Shown here: one piece after another, positions 17,508 through 26,165 of the stretch
Layout of the letters: the number at the start of each line of letters is the position of its first letter
Numbering within the stretch: position 1 is the stretch's first letter
From: Pseudomonas laurylsulfatiphila
GTDB taxonomy: Bacteria; Pseudomonadota; Gammaproteobacteria; Pseudomonadales; Pseudomonadaceae
Direction: 5' to 3'
Assembly: GCF_002934665.1 (NCBI RefSeq)
Contig: NZ_NIRS01000003.1
Span: 620,001-684,000, forward strand
DNA: 64,000 bases
Position numbers and translations under genes: made by a program
The notes under the pieces: generated by a model
The model's database searches: none
Told to the model about the DNA's origin: nothing
What the model saw: only the letters and a program-made list of their open reading frames with translations

Positions 17508-18611
17508 TCAGGAAGAAAAGATTTCCGTGTAACGACGAATCCATTGGTCATGCACAGTCGCCAGGAAGGCGTTGTCGTGCATGATCGCCTTCTCGGCAAT
17601 CTGCTCCGGCGTGAGGATGTACGGGCTCTTGCGCGCTTCGGCGGAGATGATCGCCTTGGCGTTGACCGGGCCGTTGTAGATGTCTTCAGCCATCTTGCCC
17701 TGCACCAATGGGTCCAGGGAGTGGTTGATGAAGGCATAGGCCATGTCGGTATCGCCCGGACGGTTCTTCGGCATCACCGACAGCATCAGGTCGGTGTAGA
17801 AACCTTCCTTCATGCCAAAGGTCGCGCCCAGACCGTAGTTTGGATCGCGGATCTGTTTCGGGAAGAACGCCGGTGCGTACAGGCCACCCATGTCCAGGGA
17901 ACCGGTGCGGAACAGCTCGGCGATCTGGTTCGGGTTTTCACCCAGGGTCACCACACGATCTTTCAGCTCGGCGAGTTTCTTGAAGCCAGGTTCGATGTTG
18001 TGCTCGTCACCACCGGCCAGTTTGGCGGCGATGATGATCAGGTCCATGGCCTCGGTCCAGTTCGGCGGCGGCAGGAAGATGTTCGGGGCCAGTTCCGGGT
18101 CCCACAGGGCCGCGTAGCTGGTCGGAGCTTCTTTCTGGGTGCGGGTGCTGTAGACCAGGCTGTTGCACCACAGCAGGTAACCGATACCGTGGCCATTGGC
18201 GCCGGTGCGGTACTTCTCCGGTACATCGACCAGGTTGGGAATACGGTTGAGGTCGGGTTTTTCCAGCAGGTTGGCGGCGGCCAGACCTTCGGCGCCCACG
18301 CCTGCCAGGGTAATGATGTCGTACTGCGGACGATCACCGCCGGCCTTGAGTTTGGCGACCATTTCCGAGGTACTGCCGGTGCGGTCAGCGATGACCTTGC
18401 AGCCGTACTTGTCTTCGAAAGTCGCGGCGATGTTGCGCAGTGCAGCCAGGCCGGTGTCGTCGGACCAGGTCAGCAAACGCAGGGTCTTGCCGGCAAAACG
18501 TGTGTCGCTGGCATTGGCCTTGATGAACGGCATGCTCATGGCCGCTGCTGCAACCGAGGCTACGCCTACGGTCTTGATAAATTGACGTCTGTTCAGATCA
18601 TGCTCGCCCAT
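17508..18611 (-). CDS. ABC transporter periplasmic substrate-binding protein, spermidine/putrescine-like, Tat signal
   Basis: A 367-residue solute-binding protein of the PotD/PotF-like family. The N-terminus NRRQFIKTVGVASVAAAAMSMPFIKANA contains a twin-arginine motif and a hydrophobic stretch ending in ANA, so export is probably by the Tat pathway. The mature start (GKTLRLLTWSDDTGLAALRNIAATFEDKYGCKV) and DLMLSVMPKNRPGDTDMAYAFINHSLDP are typical of the family. ATG 18611 is used rather than the longer frame to 18662 because GGGAG precedes it and the Tat motif then lies close to the N-terminus. An AANAANAA motif adjoins the ribosome-binding site. Ligand unproven; polyamine or guanidino compound is the inference. 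Confidence 0.88.
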   Translation of the reverse strand: MGEHDLNRRQFIKTVGVASVAAAAMSMPFIKANASDTRFAGKTLRLLTWSDDTGLAALRNIAATFEDKYGCKVIADRTGSTSEMVAKLKAGGDRPQYDIITLAGVGAEGLAAANLLEKPDLNRIPNLVDVPEKYRTGANGHGIGYLLWCNSLVYSTRTQKEAPTSYAALWDPELAPNIFLPPPNWTEAMDLIIIAAKLAGGDEHNIEPGFKKLAELKDRVVTLGENPNQIAELFRTGSLDMGGLYAPAFFPKQIRDPNYGLGATFGMKEGFYTDLMLSVMPKNRPGDTDMAYAFINHSLDPLVQGKMAEDIYNGPVNAKAIISAEARKSPYILTPEQIAEKAIMHDNAFLATVHDQWIRRYTEIFSS

Positions 18612-18623
18612 TACGGACTCCCT

Positions 18624-18631
18624 TTGTTTTT
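18624..18631 (-). promoter_or_regulatory. Hfq/Crc catabolite activity motif before the binding-protein gene
   Basis: On the minus strand AAAAACAA directly abuts the ribosome-binding site AGGGAG. It fits AANAANAA. Confidence 0.5.
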
Positions 18632-18797
18632 GTAGGTATAAGGCAGGTCGAAACTGTTGCATCCGCGCGACCGGATCAGCGTTGGCCCCTCTATTTTCGG
18701 GGGGTTGGCTGAGCCAGCAAGTTCATCCTGAGGTTGTGTAAAACAGCTGACTATCGATAAAAACTCATTGAAGCCATGACGCCAGCGCATGCCTCAT

Positions 18798-18895
18798 GTA
18801 GGAGCGAGCATGCTCGCGATGGGTGCACTGGCGCCGCGTACATTCAGGCGCCCCACGTCATCGTTGACGTCCATCGCGAGCAAGCTCGCTCCTAC
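18798..18895. repeat. REP pair, GCGAGC-ATGCTCGC family
   Basis: Inverted copies of GTAGGAGCGAGCATGCTCGC and its partner lie between the aldehyde dehydrogenase and binding-protein genes. The remaining gap sequence 18632-18797 shows no gene. Confidence 0.85.
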
Positions 18896-18908
18896 ACAGT
18901 GATCGGTG

Positions 18909-20357
18909 TCAGACGGCCCGGATCACGTGTTTGATTTCCTGGAAAGCCTGCAAGCCCCACGGCCCCAATTCGCGGCCGATGCTGCTCTGCTTGTAGCCGC
19001 CCCAGGCGGTCTGCGGGAAGATCACCTGCGGTGCGTTGATCCACACAAGCCCCGCCTGCAAAGCGTTGGCGACGCGGTCGGCTGCCTCGGCATTGCGCGT
19101 GACCACACTGGCGACCAGGCCGAACTGGCTGTCGTTGGCCAGGGCAATCGCCTCGGCTTCAGAGGCGAAACTGCGCACGCAGATCACCGGGCCGAAAATC
19201 TCTTCACACCACAGCGCACTGTCGAGGGGCACTTCGGTGAAAACCGTCGGCTGCAAAAAATATCCGCGCGGCAGGTCCGCCGGGCGATTGCCACCGCAAA
19301 CCAGTTTGGCGCCAGCGCTCAAACCACGATCGATGTGACCCAGGACACGCTGGTATTGCGCCTGATTGACCAGCGCGCCCATTTCCACGTTCGGGTCGAA
19401 CGGGTCGGCCACGCGAATCGCTTCGGCACGGGCCTTAACGCGGCTGAGGAATTCATCGGCCAGTTCATCGGCGACCAGCACGCGACTGGTGGCGGAGCAC
19501 ATCTGCCCGGCGTTGAAGAAACCACCGCCGCAAGCCACTTCCACCGCCAGGTCGAGATCGGCATCGGCCAGCACCAGCAGCGATGATTTGCCGCCCAGTT
19601 CCAGGCTCACGCCTTTGACGGTTTCCGCCGCCCGCTGCATGACCTGCACACCAACGGCATTACTGCCTGTGAAGGAAATTTTCGCGATACGCGGATCCGC
19701 CGACAATGGCGCGCCAACGGCCAGGCCAGTGCCACACACCAGGTTGAACACGCCCGCCGGCAAGCCGGCTTCAGCAATGATCGTTGCCAGTTCCAGCTCC
19801 GGCAGCGGCGTCACTTCCGAAGGCTTGAGCACCACGCAGCAACCGGCGGCCAGGGCAGGGGCGAGTTTCCACGCGGTGGTGACCATCGGGAAGTTCCACG
19901 GCACGATCAGGCCGACCACACCGCACGGCTCACGGCGCAGGCGCGCACTGAAGTCGTCGCTCGGCAGTTCGATGGCGCTGTCCTGCTTCGCGTCCAGCCC
20001 TTCGGCCAGACCGGCGTAATACTCGAACGTGGCGATCACGTCATCGACGTCGATCGCGGCTTCGAATTGCGGCTTGCCGTTGTTGCTCGACTGCAAGTGC
20101 ATCAGTTTTTCACGGTTGGCCTGCACGCCCGTGGCGATTTTGCGCAGGATGGCAGCGCGTTCGGCGCCGGTGGTTTTCGACCAGCCGGCGAACGCCTGGG
20201 TCGCCGCGCTCACCGCTTGATCAACCGCACGCTCATCGCCGCCATTGACCGTGGTCAACAGGGCTTCGGTCGCCGGGTTGATGACGCGCAGGTGTTCATT
20301 GCCGGCCGACCATTGGCCGTTGATGTACAGGCCATCCAGGGTAGTCGGGAAAGTCAT
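18909..20357 (-). CDS. NAD(P)-dependent aldehyde dehydrogenase (betaine/aminobutyraldehyde/guanidinobutyraldehyde type)
   Basis: Cytoplasmic enzyme oxidising an aldehyde to its acid. The 482-residue protein has VPWNFPMVTTAWKLAPALAAG, coenzyme loop FTGSNAVG, the glutamate motif LELGGKSS, the catalytic cysteine in GGGFFNAGQMCSATSR and the C-terminal EEIFGPVICV, all in ALDH order. Start ATG 20357 overlaps the stop of the decarboxylase gene (ATGA), so the two enzymes are translated together. The natural reading is 2-oxoacid to aldehyde (previous gene) to acid (this gene), for example 4-guanidinobutyraldehyde to 4-guanidinobutyrate. The exact substrate is not determined by sequence. Confidence 0.9.
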   Translation of the reverse strand: MTFPTTLDGLYINGQWSAGNEHLRVINPATEALLTTVNGGDERAVDQAVSAATQAFAGWSKTTGAERAAILRKIATGVQANREKLMHLQSSNNGKPQFEAAIDVDDVIATFEYYAGLAEGLDAKQDSAIELPSDDFSARLRREPCGVVGLIVPWNFPMVTTAWKLAPALAAGCCVVLKPSEVTPLPELELATIIAEAGLPAGVFNLVCGTGLAVGAPLSADPRIAKISFTGSNAVGVQVMQRAAETVKGVSLELGGKSSLLVLADADLDLAVEVACGGGFFNAGQMCSATSRVLVADELADEFLSRVKARAEAIRVADPFDPNVEMGALVNQAQYQRVLGHIDRGLSAGAKLVCGGNRPADLPRGYFLQPTVFTEVPLDSALWCEEIFGPVICVRSFASEAEAIALANDSQFGLVASVVTRNAEAADRVANALQAGLVWINAPQVIFPQTAWGGYKQSSIGRELGPWGLQAFQEIKHVIRAV

Positions 20358-21991
20358 TTGGACACCGCCTTCATCCACTCGGCCTGATCGATTTCAATCA
20401 GGGTCGGGCCCTGGCGATCGTTGGCCACACGCAATGCGCCGCGCAATTGCTCGACACTGCTGACGGCTTCGGCCGCGCAACCCAAGGCCTTGGCCACACC
20501 GATGAAGTCCGGGGTGTAGATGTCCACGCCCACCGGCTCAATGGCACGGTTGACCATGTATTTCTTGATCTCTTCGTAGCCCTGGTTATTCCACAGCAGC
20601 ACGATGACCGGCGTGCGCGCTTCAACGGCGCTGGCCAGTTCCGGCAGGGTGAACTGCAGGCCGCCGTCACCGATCAGGCACACCACGGGTGGGCGGCTGC
20701 CGCTTTCAGTGCTGCCGCCGAGCCAGGCGCCAATCGCCGCCGGCAAGGCGTAACCGAGGGTGCCGTAACCGGTGGACGAGTTGAACCAGCGACGCGGGCG
20801 CTCCGGGTTGAACGTCAGGTTGCCGGTGTAGACCGGTTGGGTCGAATCACCGACGAACACCGCGTCCGGCAGCTCGTGCAGGACGGTTTCGAGGAAACGG
20901 GTCTGGGCCAGGGTCGGTGCGTCCCAGGTCGCGGCCAGGTCTTCACGCAGACGGGCGGCCCGTACCTGGCCCCAATCGTTGCGGCGCTCGGCCAGGGATT
21001 TGTGCGACAAGGCGCTGAGCAAAGCCTGGGCAGCGTTGCGCGAGTCGGCCACCAATGCCACGTGCGGCGGGTAGTTGCGCACGGTCTGGTCCGGGTCGAT
21101 GTCCACGCGCAGCAACTTGCCAGGAATCTCGAAGCCACCGGCGAAGGTCACGTCGTAGTCGGTCTCGGCCAGTTCGGTGCCGATGGCCAGGACCACGTCG
21201 GCCTCGGCGACCAGCGCACGGGTGGCAACCAGGCTCTGGGTCGAGCCGATCAGCAGCGGGTGGCCGGAGGCGAGCATGCCCTTGGCATTGATGGTCAGTG
21301 CGACCGGCGCGTCCAGCAGCTCGGCCAGCTCAGTCAGCTCGGCCGCCGCGTCGATGGCACCGCCACCGGCGAGAATCAGCGGACGCTTGGCGTTGGCCAG
21401 CAATTCGGTCATGCGCGACACGGCACTCGGCGAAGCACCGGCGCGGTCGATGTTGACCGGCAGGCTGCTGAGCAGCTCGTCAGCGTCTTCGACCAACACG
21501 TCCAATGGAATTTCAATGTGCACCGGACGCGGACGGCCTGCCTGGAACAGCGCAAAGGCGCGAGCCAGCACAACCGGCAATTCCGACGCCGACATCAGGG
21601 TGTGGGAGAACGCCGCGACACCTGCGCACAGTGCGCCCTGGTTCGGCAGTTCATGCAGCTTGCCGCGACCGCCGCCCAACTGGCTGCGCGATTGCACGCT
21701 GGAGATCACCAGCATCGGGATCGAATCGGCGTAGGCCTGGCCCATGGCGGTGGTGATGTTGGTCATGCCTGGGCCAGTGATGATGAAGCACACGCCCGGT
21801 TTGCCGCTGGTGCGGGCGTAGCCGTCGGCCATGAAGCCGGCGCCCTGTTCATGGCGCGGCGTCACGTGGTTGATGCTCGAACGGGCCAGCCCGCGATACA
21901 GCTCCACGGTATGAACTCCCGGAATGCCGAACACCTGCTCGACTCCGTAGTTTTCGAGTAACTTGACCAATACTTCGCCGCACGTCGCCAT
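20354..21991 (-). CDS. Thiamine-diphosphate 2-oxoacid decarboxylase, 5-guanidino-2-oxopentanoate decarboxylase (AruI)-like
   Basis: A 545-residue ThDP enzyme that would decarboxylate a 2-oxo acid to an aldehyde. The N-terminal FGIPGVHTVELYRGL and TPRHEQGAGFMADGYAR (catalytic Glu) fit the AruI subgroup rather than acetolactate synthase. The ThDP/Mg motif is GDGGLQFTLPELASAV...LLWNNQGY. No regulatory small subunit and no transaminase (AruH) is nearby. ATG 21991 follows an AAAGGGC ribosome-binding site; the frame to 22087 has no support. It is first in a unit with the aldehyde dehydrogenase and is divergent from a LysR regulator. An acetolactate synthase-like or benzoylformate-type decarboxylase is the alternative. 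Confidence 0.82.
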   Translation of the reverse strand: MATCGEVLVKLLENYGVEQVFGIPGVHTVELYRGLARSSINHVTPRHEQGAGFMADGYARTSGKPGVCFIITGPGMTNITTAMGQAYADSIPMLVISSVQSRSQLGGGRGKLHELPNQGALCAGVAAFSHTLMSASELPVVLARAFALFQAGRPRPVHIEIPLDVLVEDADELLSSLPVNIDRAGASPSAVSRMTELLANAKRPLILAGGGAIDAAAELTELAELLDAPVALTINAKGMLASGHPLLIGSTQSLVATRALVAEADVVLAIGTELAETDYDVTFAGGFEIPGKLLRVDIDPDQTVRNYPPHVALVADSRNAAQALLSALSHKSLAERRNDWGQVRAARLREDLAATWDAPTLAQTRFLETVLHELPDAVFVGDSTQPVYTGNLTFNPERPRRWFNSSTGYGTLGYALPAAIGAWLGGSTESGSRPPVVCLIGDGGLQFTLPELASAVEARTPVIVLLWNNQGYEEIKKYMVNRAIEPVGVDIYTPDFIGVAKALGCAAEAVSSVEQLRGALRVANDRQGPTLIEIDQAEWMKAVSK

Positions 21992-22001
21992 GTCTTTGCC
22001 C

Positions 22002-22009
22002 TTTTTGTT
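22002..22009 (-). promoter_or_regulatory. Hfq/Crc catabolite activity motif before the decarboxylase gene
   Basis: On the minus strand AACAAAAA fits AANAANAA and runs directly into the GGGC ribosome-binding site. Confidence 0.5.
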
Positions 22010-22150
22010 CGTTTGAGACGCCGGGCATGCGCTGTGTTTATGATGGATTGGCAGGCCCGGGAATGGCCTCATTGGAACGGGCGACACGTAGCCGCAACAA
22101 TGGATAAAAAGTCATACTAGCCATGTCCTCACGTCATACCTTGGATCCCA

Positions 22151-23032
22151 ATGAAACGACTGCCTCCCCTGCCGGCGCTGCACACTTTTCTGATTACCGC
22201 GCAGTGCTGCAATTTCACCCGGGCTGCCGAACAACTGCACATTACCCAGGGCGCGGTCAGCCGGCAGATCGCCGGGCTGGAAGATCACCTGGGTTATGAG
22301 CTGTTCATTCGCCAGGCCCGAGGCCTGGACCTGACCGCCGAAGGACGGGAGTGGCTGCCACGGGTGCAGCAGATTTTCGGCCTGATCGACGAGGCCGTGG
22401 AGCAGATCGGCGAGAAGCGCGAAACCCTGCAACTCAAGGCACCGACCTGCGTCATGCGCTGGTTGCTGCCGCGCCTGCTGCAATGGCAAAGGGAACGCCC
22501 GGACGTGCCGGTGGAACTGACCACCACGGTCAAGCACGGCGTGGATTTTCATCTCGAACAGTTCGATGCGGCGGTGATGTACGGCGCACCGCCAGACAAT
22601 TCATTGATGTCGCAAAAACTCTTCGACGAGCAACTCACGCCGGTGTGTTCCAGACCGATGCTCGAAGGCCCCATGCCCCTGCAGACACCTGCCGATCTGC
22701 AACAACACCTGCTGCTGCACCCGACCCGCGATGAACGGGACTGGAAGGCCTGGTTGAAGGCCGCGGATGTGAATTTGACCAATGTCGGCAAGGGCCAGCA
22801 CTTCGAAACACTGGACCTGGCGATGTCGATGGCGTCCCAGGGAACGGGGGTGGCGATTGGCGACTGGTCGCTGATCGGCGATGACCTGAATGCCGGACGG
22901 CTGGTCATGCCATTCGAATTGAAGGTCACCACAGGGCTGGCGTATTACCTGGTGTTCCCCGAAAAACCCGGACCTTCGCCGAAGTTACGTGAATTGATGG
23001 GGTGGTTGGTGGAGCAGGCGCAGTCGCGGTAA
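22151..23032 (+). CDS. LysR-family regulator (GcvA-like) of the decarboxylase/dehydrogenase locus
   Basis: A 293-residue LysR-type regulator. The N-terminal winged HTH is FTRAAEQLHITQGAVSRQIAGLEDHLGYELFIRQARGLDLTAEG (about 24-67), and the C-terminal periplasmic-binding-like effector domain contains GVDFHLEQFDAAVMYGAPP, typical of the GcvA/AmpR branch. It is transcribed divergently from the AruI-like gene with 159 bp between start codons, the standard arrangement for a LysR activator and its target, so the inducer is probably the transported compound or its 2-oxo acid. Confidence 0.9.
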   Translation: MKRLPPLPALHTFLITAQCCNFTRAAEQLHITQGAVSRQIAGLEDHLGYELFIRQARGLDLTAEGREWLPRVQQIFGLIDEAVEQIGEKRETLQLKAPTCVMRWLLPRLLQWQRERPDVPVELTTTVKHGVDFHLEQFDAAVMYGAPPDNSLMSQKLFDEQLTPVCSRPMLEGPMPLQTPADLQQHLLLHPTRDERDWKAWLKAADVNLTNVGKGQHFETLDLAMSMASQGTGVAIGDWSLIGDDLNAGRLVMPFELKVTTGLAYYLVFPEKPGPSPKLRELMGWLVEQAQSR

Positions 23033-23043
23033 AACTTGAAACG

Positions 23044-23120
23044 CATCGCCGGCAAGCCGGCTCCTACAAAGATTGGCGTCGCAACACAGATCCACTGTAG
23101 GAGCCGGCTTGCCGGCGATG
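23044..23120. repeat. REP pair, GCCGGC-TTGCCGGC family
   Basis: Inverted copies of CATCGCCGGCAAGCCGGCTC lie between the convergent LysR and NmrA-like genes. Confidence 0.85.
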
Positions 23121-23135
23121 AATTCAGCGAAGCTA

Positions 23136-23750
23136 TCAATACCCGACGGTAAACCGCTGCCGCGAATGCTTCGGTGCTTCCACTTCGTCGAGCATTGCAA
23201 TCGCATAGTCGGCAAAGGTTATCCAGCTACGCCCTTCGCTGCTCACCAGCAAATCATCCTGGCCGAGGCGGAATGTCCCGGTGCGCTCGCCTTCGACAAA
23301 TTCGGCCGAAGGCGACAGGAAGGTCCAGTCCAGATCCCGCTCTTCACGCAAGTCTGCGAGGAATTCGGCACCGGCGCTGGCCTCTGCCTTGTAAGCCTCA
23401 GGGAAACCTTCGCTATCGATCACTCGAGTGCCATCGGGCAACAAGAGCGAACCCGCACCGCCGACTACCAGCAAGCGTTTGACCCCGGCCTTCTTCACCG
23501 GCCCGATGACGGCACTGGCAGGCAGCGTTGCGAAATGTGCGGCGCTGATGACTGCGTCATGCCCTTCGATGGCCGCTTGCAATGCACGGGCATCCAGAGC
23601 GTCGACGTTGCGCGTGACCACACCGGCACGCTGGCCGATTTTCGCCGTGTTGCGGGCGATCGCGGTAACGCTGTGACCGCGACGCAGGGCTTCTTCCAGC
23701 AGTTGGCTACCGGCACGACCGGTGGCACCGATGATTGCGATGTTGCTCAT
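23136..23750 (-). CDS. NAD(P)-binding NmrA-like/YwnB-type oxidoreductase
   Basis: A 204-residue Rossmann-fold protein of the atypical SDR group. The coenzyme motif is IIGATGRAGSQLLEEALRRGHSVTAIARN (GxxGxxG); VISAAHF, LLVVGGAGSLL and DWTFLSPSAEF are the other conserved stretches. Family members (YwnB, BlvrB-like) reduce flavins or quinones or act as redox sensors; the substrate here is unknown. ATG 23750 has GGAG 6 nt upstream. The longer open frame to 23948 runs through a repeat and is not credible. Confidence 0.85.
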   Translation of the reverse strand: MSNIAIIGATGRAGSQLLEEALRRGHSVTAIARNTAKIGQRAGVVTRNVDALDARALQAAIEGHDAVISAAHFATLPASAVIGPVKKAGVKRLLVVGGAGSLLLPDGTRVIDSEGFPEAYKAEASAGAEFLADLREERDLDWTFLSPSAEFVEGERTGTFRLGQDDLLVSSEGRSWITFADYAIAMLDEVEAPKHSRQRFTVGY

Positions 23751-23792
23751 GACGTACTCCTGTGGATAACAAAGTGAAAAGCATTTCAGCCT

Positions 23793-23937
23793 TTTGTGGC
23801 GAGGGAGCTTGCTCCCGCTCGGCTGCGCAGCAGTCGTAATACCTGTGTCTATGAGGTACCTGAAGGAATGCGGGGGGGAGTGCTTCGCACTCCAGCGGGA
23901 CGGTGCGGCGATCCGACAAGCTCCCTCGCCACAAAAG
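23793..23937. repeat. REP-like inverted pair, GGCGAGGGAGC-TTGCTCCC family
   Basis: TTGTGGCGAGGGAGCTTGCT at the left end and AGCTCCCTCGCCACAA at the right end are inverted; the interior carries GGGGAGTGCTTCGCACTCC. This is a different repeat family from the GTAGGAGC type found elsewhere in the window. Confidence 0.7.
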
Positions 23938-23957
23938 CCCCCGCTCATTTCAAAGAG

Positions 23958-24842
23958 TCACTCCCCCCACTTCATCTCGCCCTTGGCGACTTTGGCGCTC
24001 AGCTCCAGGGAGCTTTCATCACCCAGGGCCGGGAAGCGTTTTTTCATTGCCGCAATCAGTTCAGCGGAATCCCTGGCCTTGGCGGTTTCTTCGTCGAAGG
24101 CCTTGATGTAAGCGGCGGTGAACTGCACGGCTGCCACGGAACGACCGCTCTCGCCGAGGTAATGCCCCGGCACCACGACCTGCGGTTTCAGGGTTTCAAT
24201 GGAATGCAGCGTAGCCAACCAATCGGCATGGGACTGCGGCGTTTGCGTGTCGGCCATCCACACGTGGATGTTTTGCGCCACCACGACACCACCGACGACC
24301 GCCTTGATCGACGGAATCCACACAAAGCTGCGATCCGGCTGCGGCCCCTCAAGCCCAAGCACCTGCAACTTCTGCCCTTCGAGGATCAGGCTGTCGCCCT
24401 TGAGCACGTCCGGCACGATGGTTTTGGCCGGCACATCGGCGCCCATTTTCGGGCCCCAGAAGGCCAGTTTGCCGTCGACGGTTTGCTTGATGTGGTCAAC
24501 GGTCGGCTGCGAGGCGAGGACCCTGGCCTTGGGGAACGCGGCCGTCAGGGTGTCGAGGCCGAAGTAGTAGTCCGGGTCGCCGTGACTGATGTAGATGGTG
24601 GTCAGTTGCTTGCCGCTGGCGCGGATTTTTTCCACCACCTGCTCGGCCTGGGATTTGCCGAATTGGGCATCCACCAGAATCGCTTCCTTTTCGCCGCTGA
24701 CCAGCACCGAGGTCACCGGGAAAATGGCTTTTTCGCCAGGGTTGTAGACATCCAGCGTCAGGGTCGAGGCGGCTGCATGGGCGGCGAAACCGAAGGCGGC
24801 ACTTCCCAGTAAAACGCGCTTGAGGGTGGTGAAACCGATCAT
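23958..24842 (-). CDS. Metallo-beta-lactamase-fold hydrolase, exported, with atypical metal motif
   Basis: A 294-residue protein with a signal peptide (cleavage near AHAAA, about residue 25) and an MBL fold. Conserved parts are TSVLVSGEKEAILVDAQFG, the metal-motif region YISHGDPDYYFGLDTL, SIKAVVGGVVVAQNIHVWMAD and VVVPGHYLG. In place of the standard HxHxDH the protein has His87-Gly-Asp89-Pro-Asp91-Tyr92, so two histidines are replaced; metal use or catalysis may differ from the canonical fold. ATG 24842 has GGAG 6 nt upstream. It is divergent from a LysR gene that probably regulates it. Substrate unknown. Confidence 0.82.
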   Translation of the reverse strand: MIGFTTLKRVLLGSAAFGFAAHAAASTLTLDVYNPGEKAIFPVTSVLVSGEKEAILVDAQFGKSQAEQVVEKIRASGKQLTTIYISHGDPDYYFGLDTLTAAFPKARVLASQPTVDHIKQTVDGKLAFWGPKMGADVPAKTIVPDVLKGDSLILEGQKLQVLGLEGPQPDRSFVWIPSIKAVVGGVVVAQNIHVWMADTQTPQSHADWLATLHSIETLKPQVVVPGHYLGESGRSVAAVQFTAAYIKAFDEETAKARDSAELIAAMKKRFPALGDESSLELSAKVAKGEMKWGE

Positions 24843-24885
24843 TTGTTGCTCCGTGATCCCGATGCCATATTTGGCGATGCCTTTT

Positions 24886-24984
24886 GTAGGAGCGAGCCTG
24901 CTCGCGATGGACGTAAACGATGACGCGTACTTATCGGATATTCGCGTTGTCTGCGAGTCCATCGCGAGCAGGCTCGCTCCTACA
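24886..24984. repeat. REP pair, GCGAGC-CTGCTCGC family
   Basis: Inverted copies of GTAGGAGCGAGCCTGCTCGC lie between the divergent MBL and LysR genes, within the presumed promoter region. Confidence 0.85.
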
Positions 24985-25064
24985 TGAACCCAGAGCTTAG
25001 TTGCCTGACTCGGTACAAAAAATGCGATGCTTGAACATAGTTTGTTTCTGAAAGCGGGCAAATC

Positions 25065-25970
25065 ATGGATCGTCTTCAAGCAATGCGTGTGTTCGTCACG
25101 GTGGTCGACCTCGGCAGCCAGTCGGCCGCCGCCGATCACCTGGAGCTGTCACGGCCGGTGGTGTCGAGGTATCTGGCGGAACTGGAAGATTGGGTCGGCG
25201 CGCGCCTGATGCACCGCACCACACGCAAGTTGAGCCTGACCGCCGCCGGCAACGAGATCCTGCCGCGCTGTCGGCAAATGCTCGACTTGTCCAGCGACAT
25301 GCAAGCCGCCGTCAGCGAACCGGATGACGCACCGCGCGGTCTGCTGCGGATCAGCGTCAGCACCTCGTTCGGCCAGGCGCAACTGGCCGATGCCATGGCC
25401 GCATACGTCAAGCGCTACCCCGGCGTCAGCGTCGACATGCAGATGCTCGACCGCACCGTGAACCTGGTGGACGAGCGCATCGACCTGGCGATCCGCACCA
25501 GCAACGATCTGGACCCGAACCTGATCGCCCGCCGCCTGACGGTTTGCCGTTCGGTGATCTGCGCTTCCCCTGCCTACTTGCGCGAACATCCGGCGCCGCA
25601 ACGGGTCGAGGACCTGAGCCTGCACAACTGCCTGACCCATTCCTACTTCGGCAAAAGCCTCTGGCATTTCGAGCAGGACGGCGAGCAGGTTTCTGTACCG
25701 GTGCAAGGCAACATCAGCGCCAACGAGGCCAGCACGCTGTTGCGTGCAACGATCGCCGGCGCCGGGGTGGCGATGCTGCCCACGTACCAGGCCGGCGTGC
25801 ACATTCACAGCGGCGAATTGATTCGCCTGCTGCCGGCGGCCGAACCCCGGCAAATGAACGTGTATGCGGTGTATGCCTCACGCAAGCACATGCCGGCGGC
25901 GCTGCGCAGCTTGCTGGATTTTCTGGTGGTGAGATTTCCGGAAGAACCGGAGTGGGATGCAGGCCTGTAA
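25065..25970 (+). CDS. LysR-family transcriptional regulator
   Basis: A 301-residue regulator with the N-terminal HTH MDRLQAMRVFVTVVDLGSQSAAADHLELSRPVVSRYLAELEDWVGARLMHRTTRKLSLTAAG, of the CrgA/DsdC-like group with RTTR after the wing, and a C-terminal effector domain (SVDMQMLDRTVNLVDERIDLAIRTSNDLDPNLIARRL). It lies head-to-head with the MBL-fold gene, 222 bp apart. The effector is unknown. Confidence 0.9.
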   Translation: MDRLQAMRVFVTVVDLGSQSAAADHLELSRPVVSRYLAELEDWVGARLMHRTTRKLSLTAAGNEILPRCRQMLDLSSDMQAAVSEPDDAPRGLLRISVSTSFGQAQLADAMAAYVKRYPGVSVDMQMLDRTVNLVDERIDLAIRTSNDLDPNLIARRLTVCRSVICASPAYLREHPAPQRVEDLSLHNCLTHSYFGKSLWHFEQDGEQVSVPVQGNISANEASTLLRATIAGAGVAMLPTYQAGVHIHSGELIRLLPAAEPRQMNVYAVYASRKHMPAALRSLLDFLVVRFPEEPEWDAGL

Positions 25971-25980
25971 ACACCGATTC

Positions 25981-26065
25981 TGTAGGAGCTGGCTTGCCAG
26001 CGATGGCGTCCTGTAGACCTGCGCAATATCCAAAGCCCCCATCGCTGGCAAGCCAGCTCCTACAG
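25981..26065. repeat. REP pair, GCTGGC-TTGCCAGC family
   Basis: Inverted copies of TGTAGGAGCTGGCTTGCCAG and its partner follow the LysR gene. Confidence 0.85.
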
Positions 26066-26165
26066 GGGTATTCGTGTTCTGAATGGCTCCTTATGGCTGG
26101 CAACTCAATGGCGCTGACCTATGCTCAAAGTAGTACCGAAAGGTATTCGTTCAGAGGTCAACGCC

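Noticed and set aside
20447..21961. 504-codon open frame opposite the decarboxylase
   Set aside because: Antisense shadow; composition rich in Gln, His, Arg and Gly with no domain.
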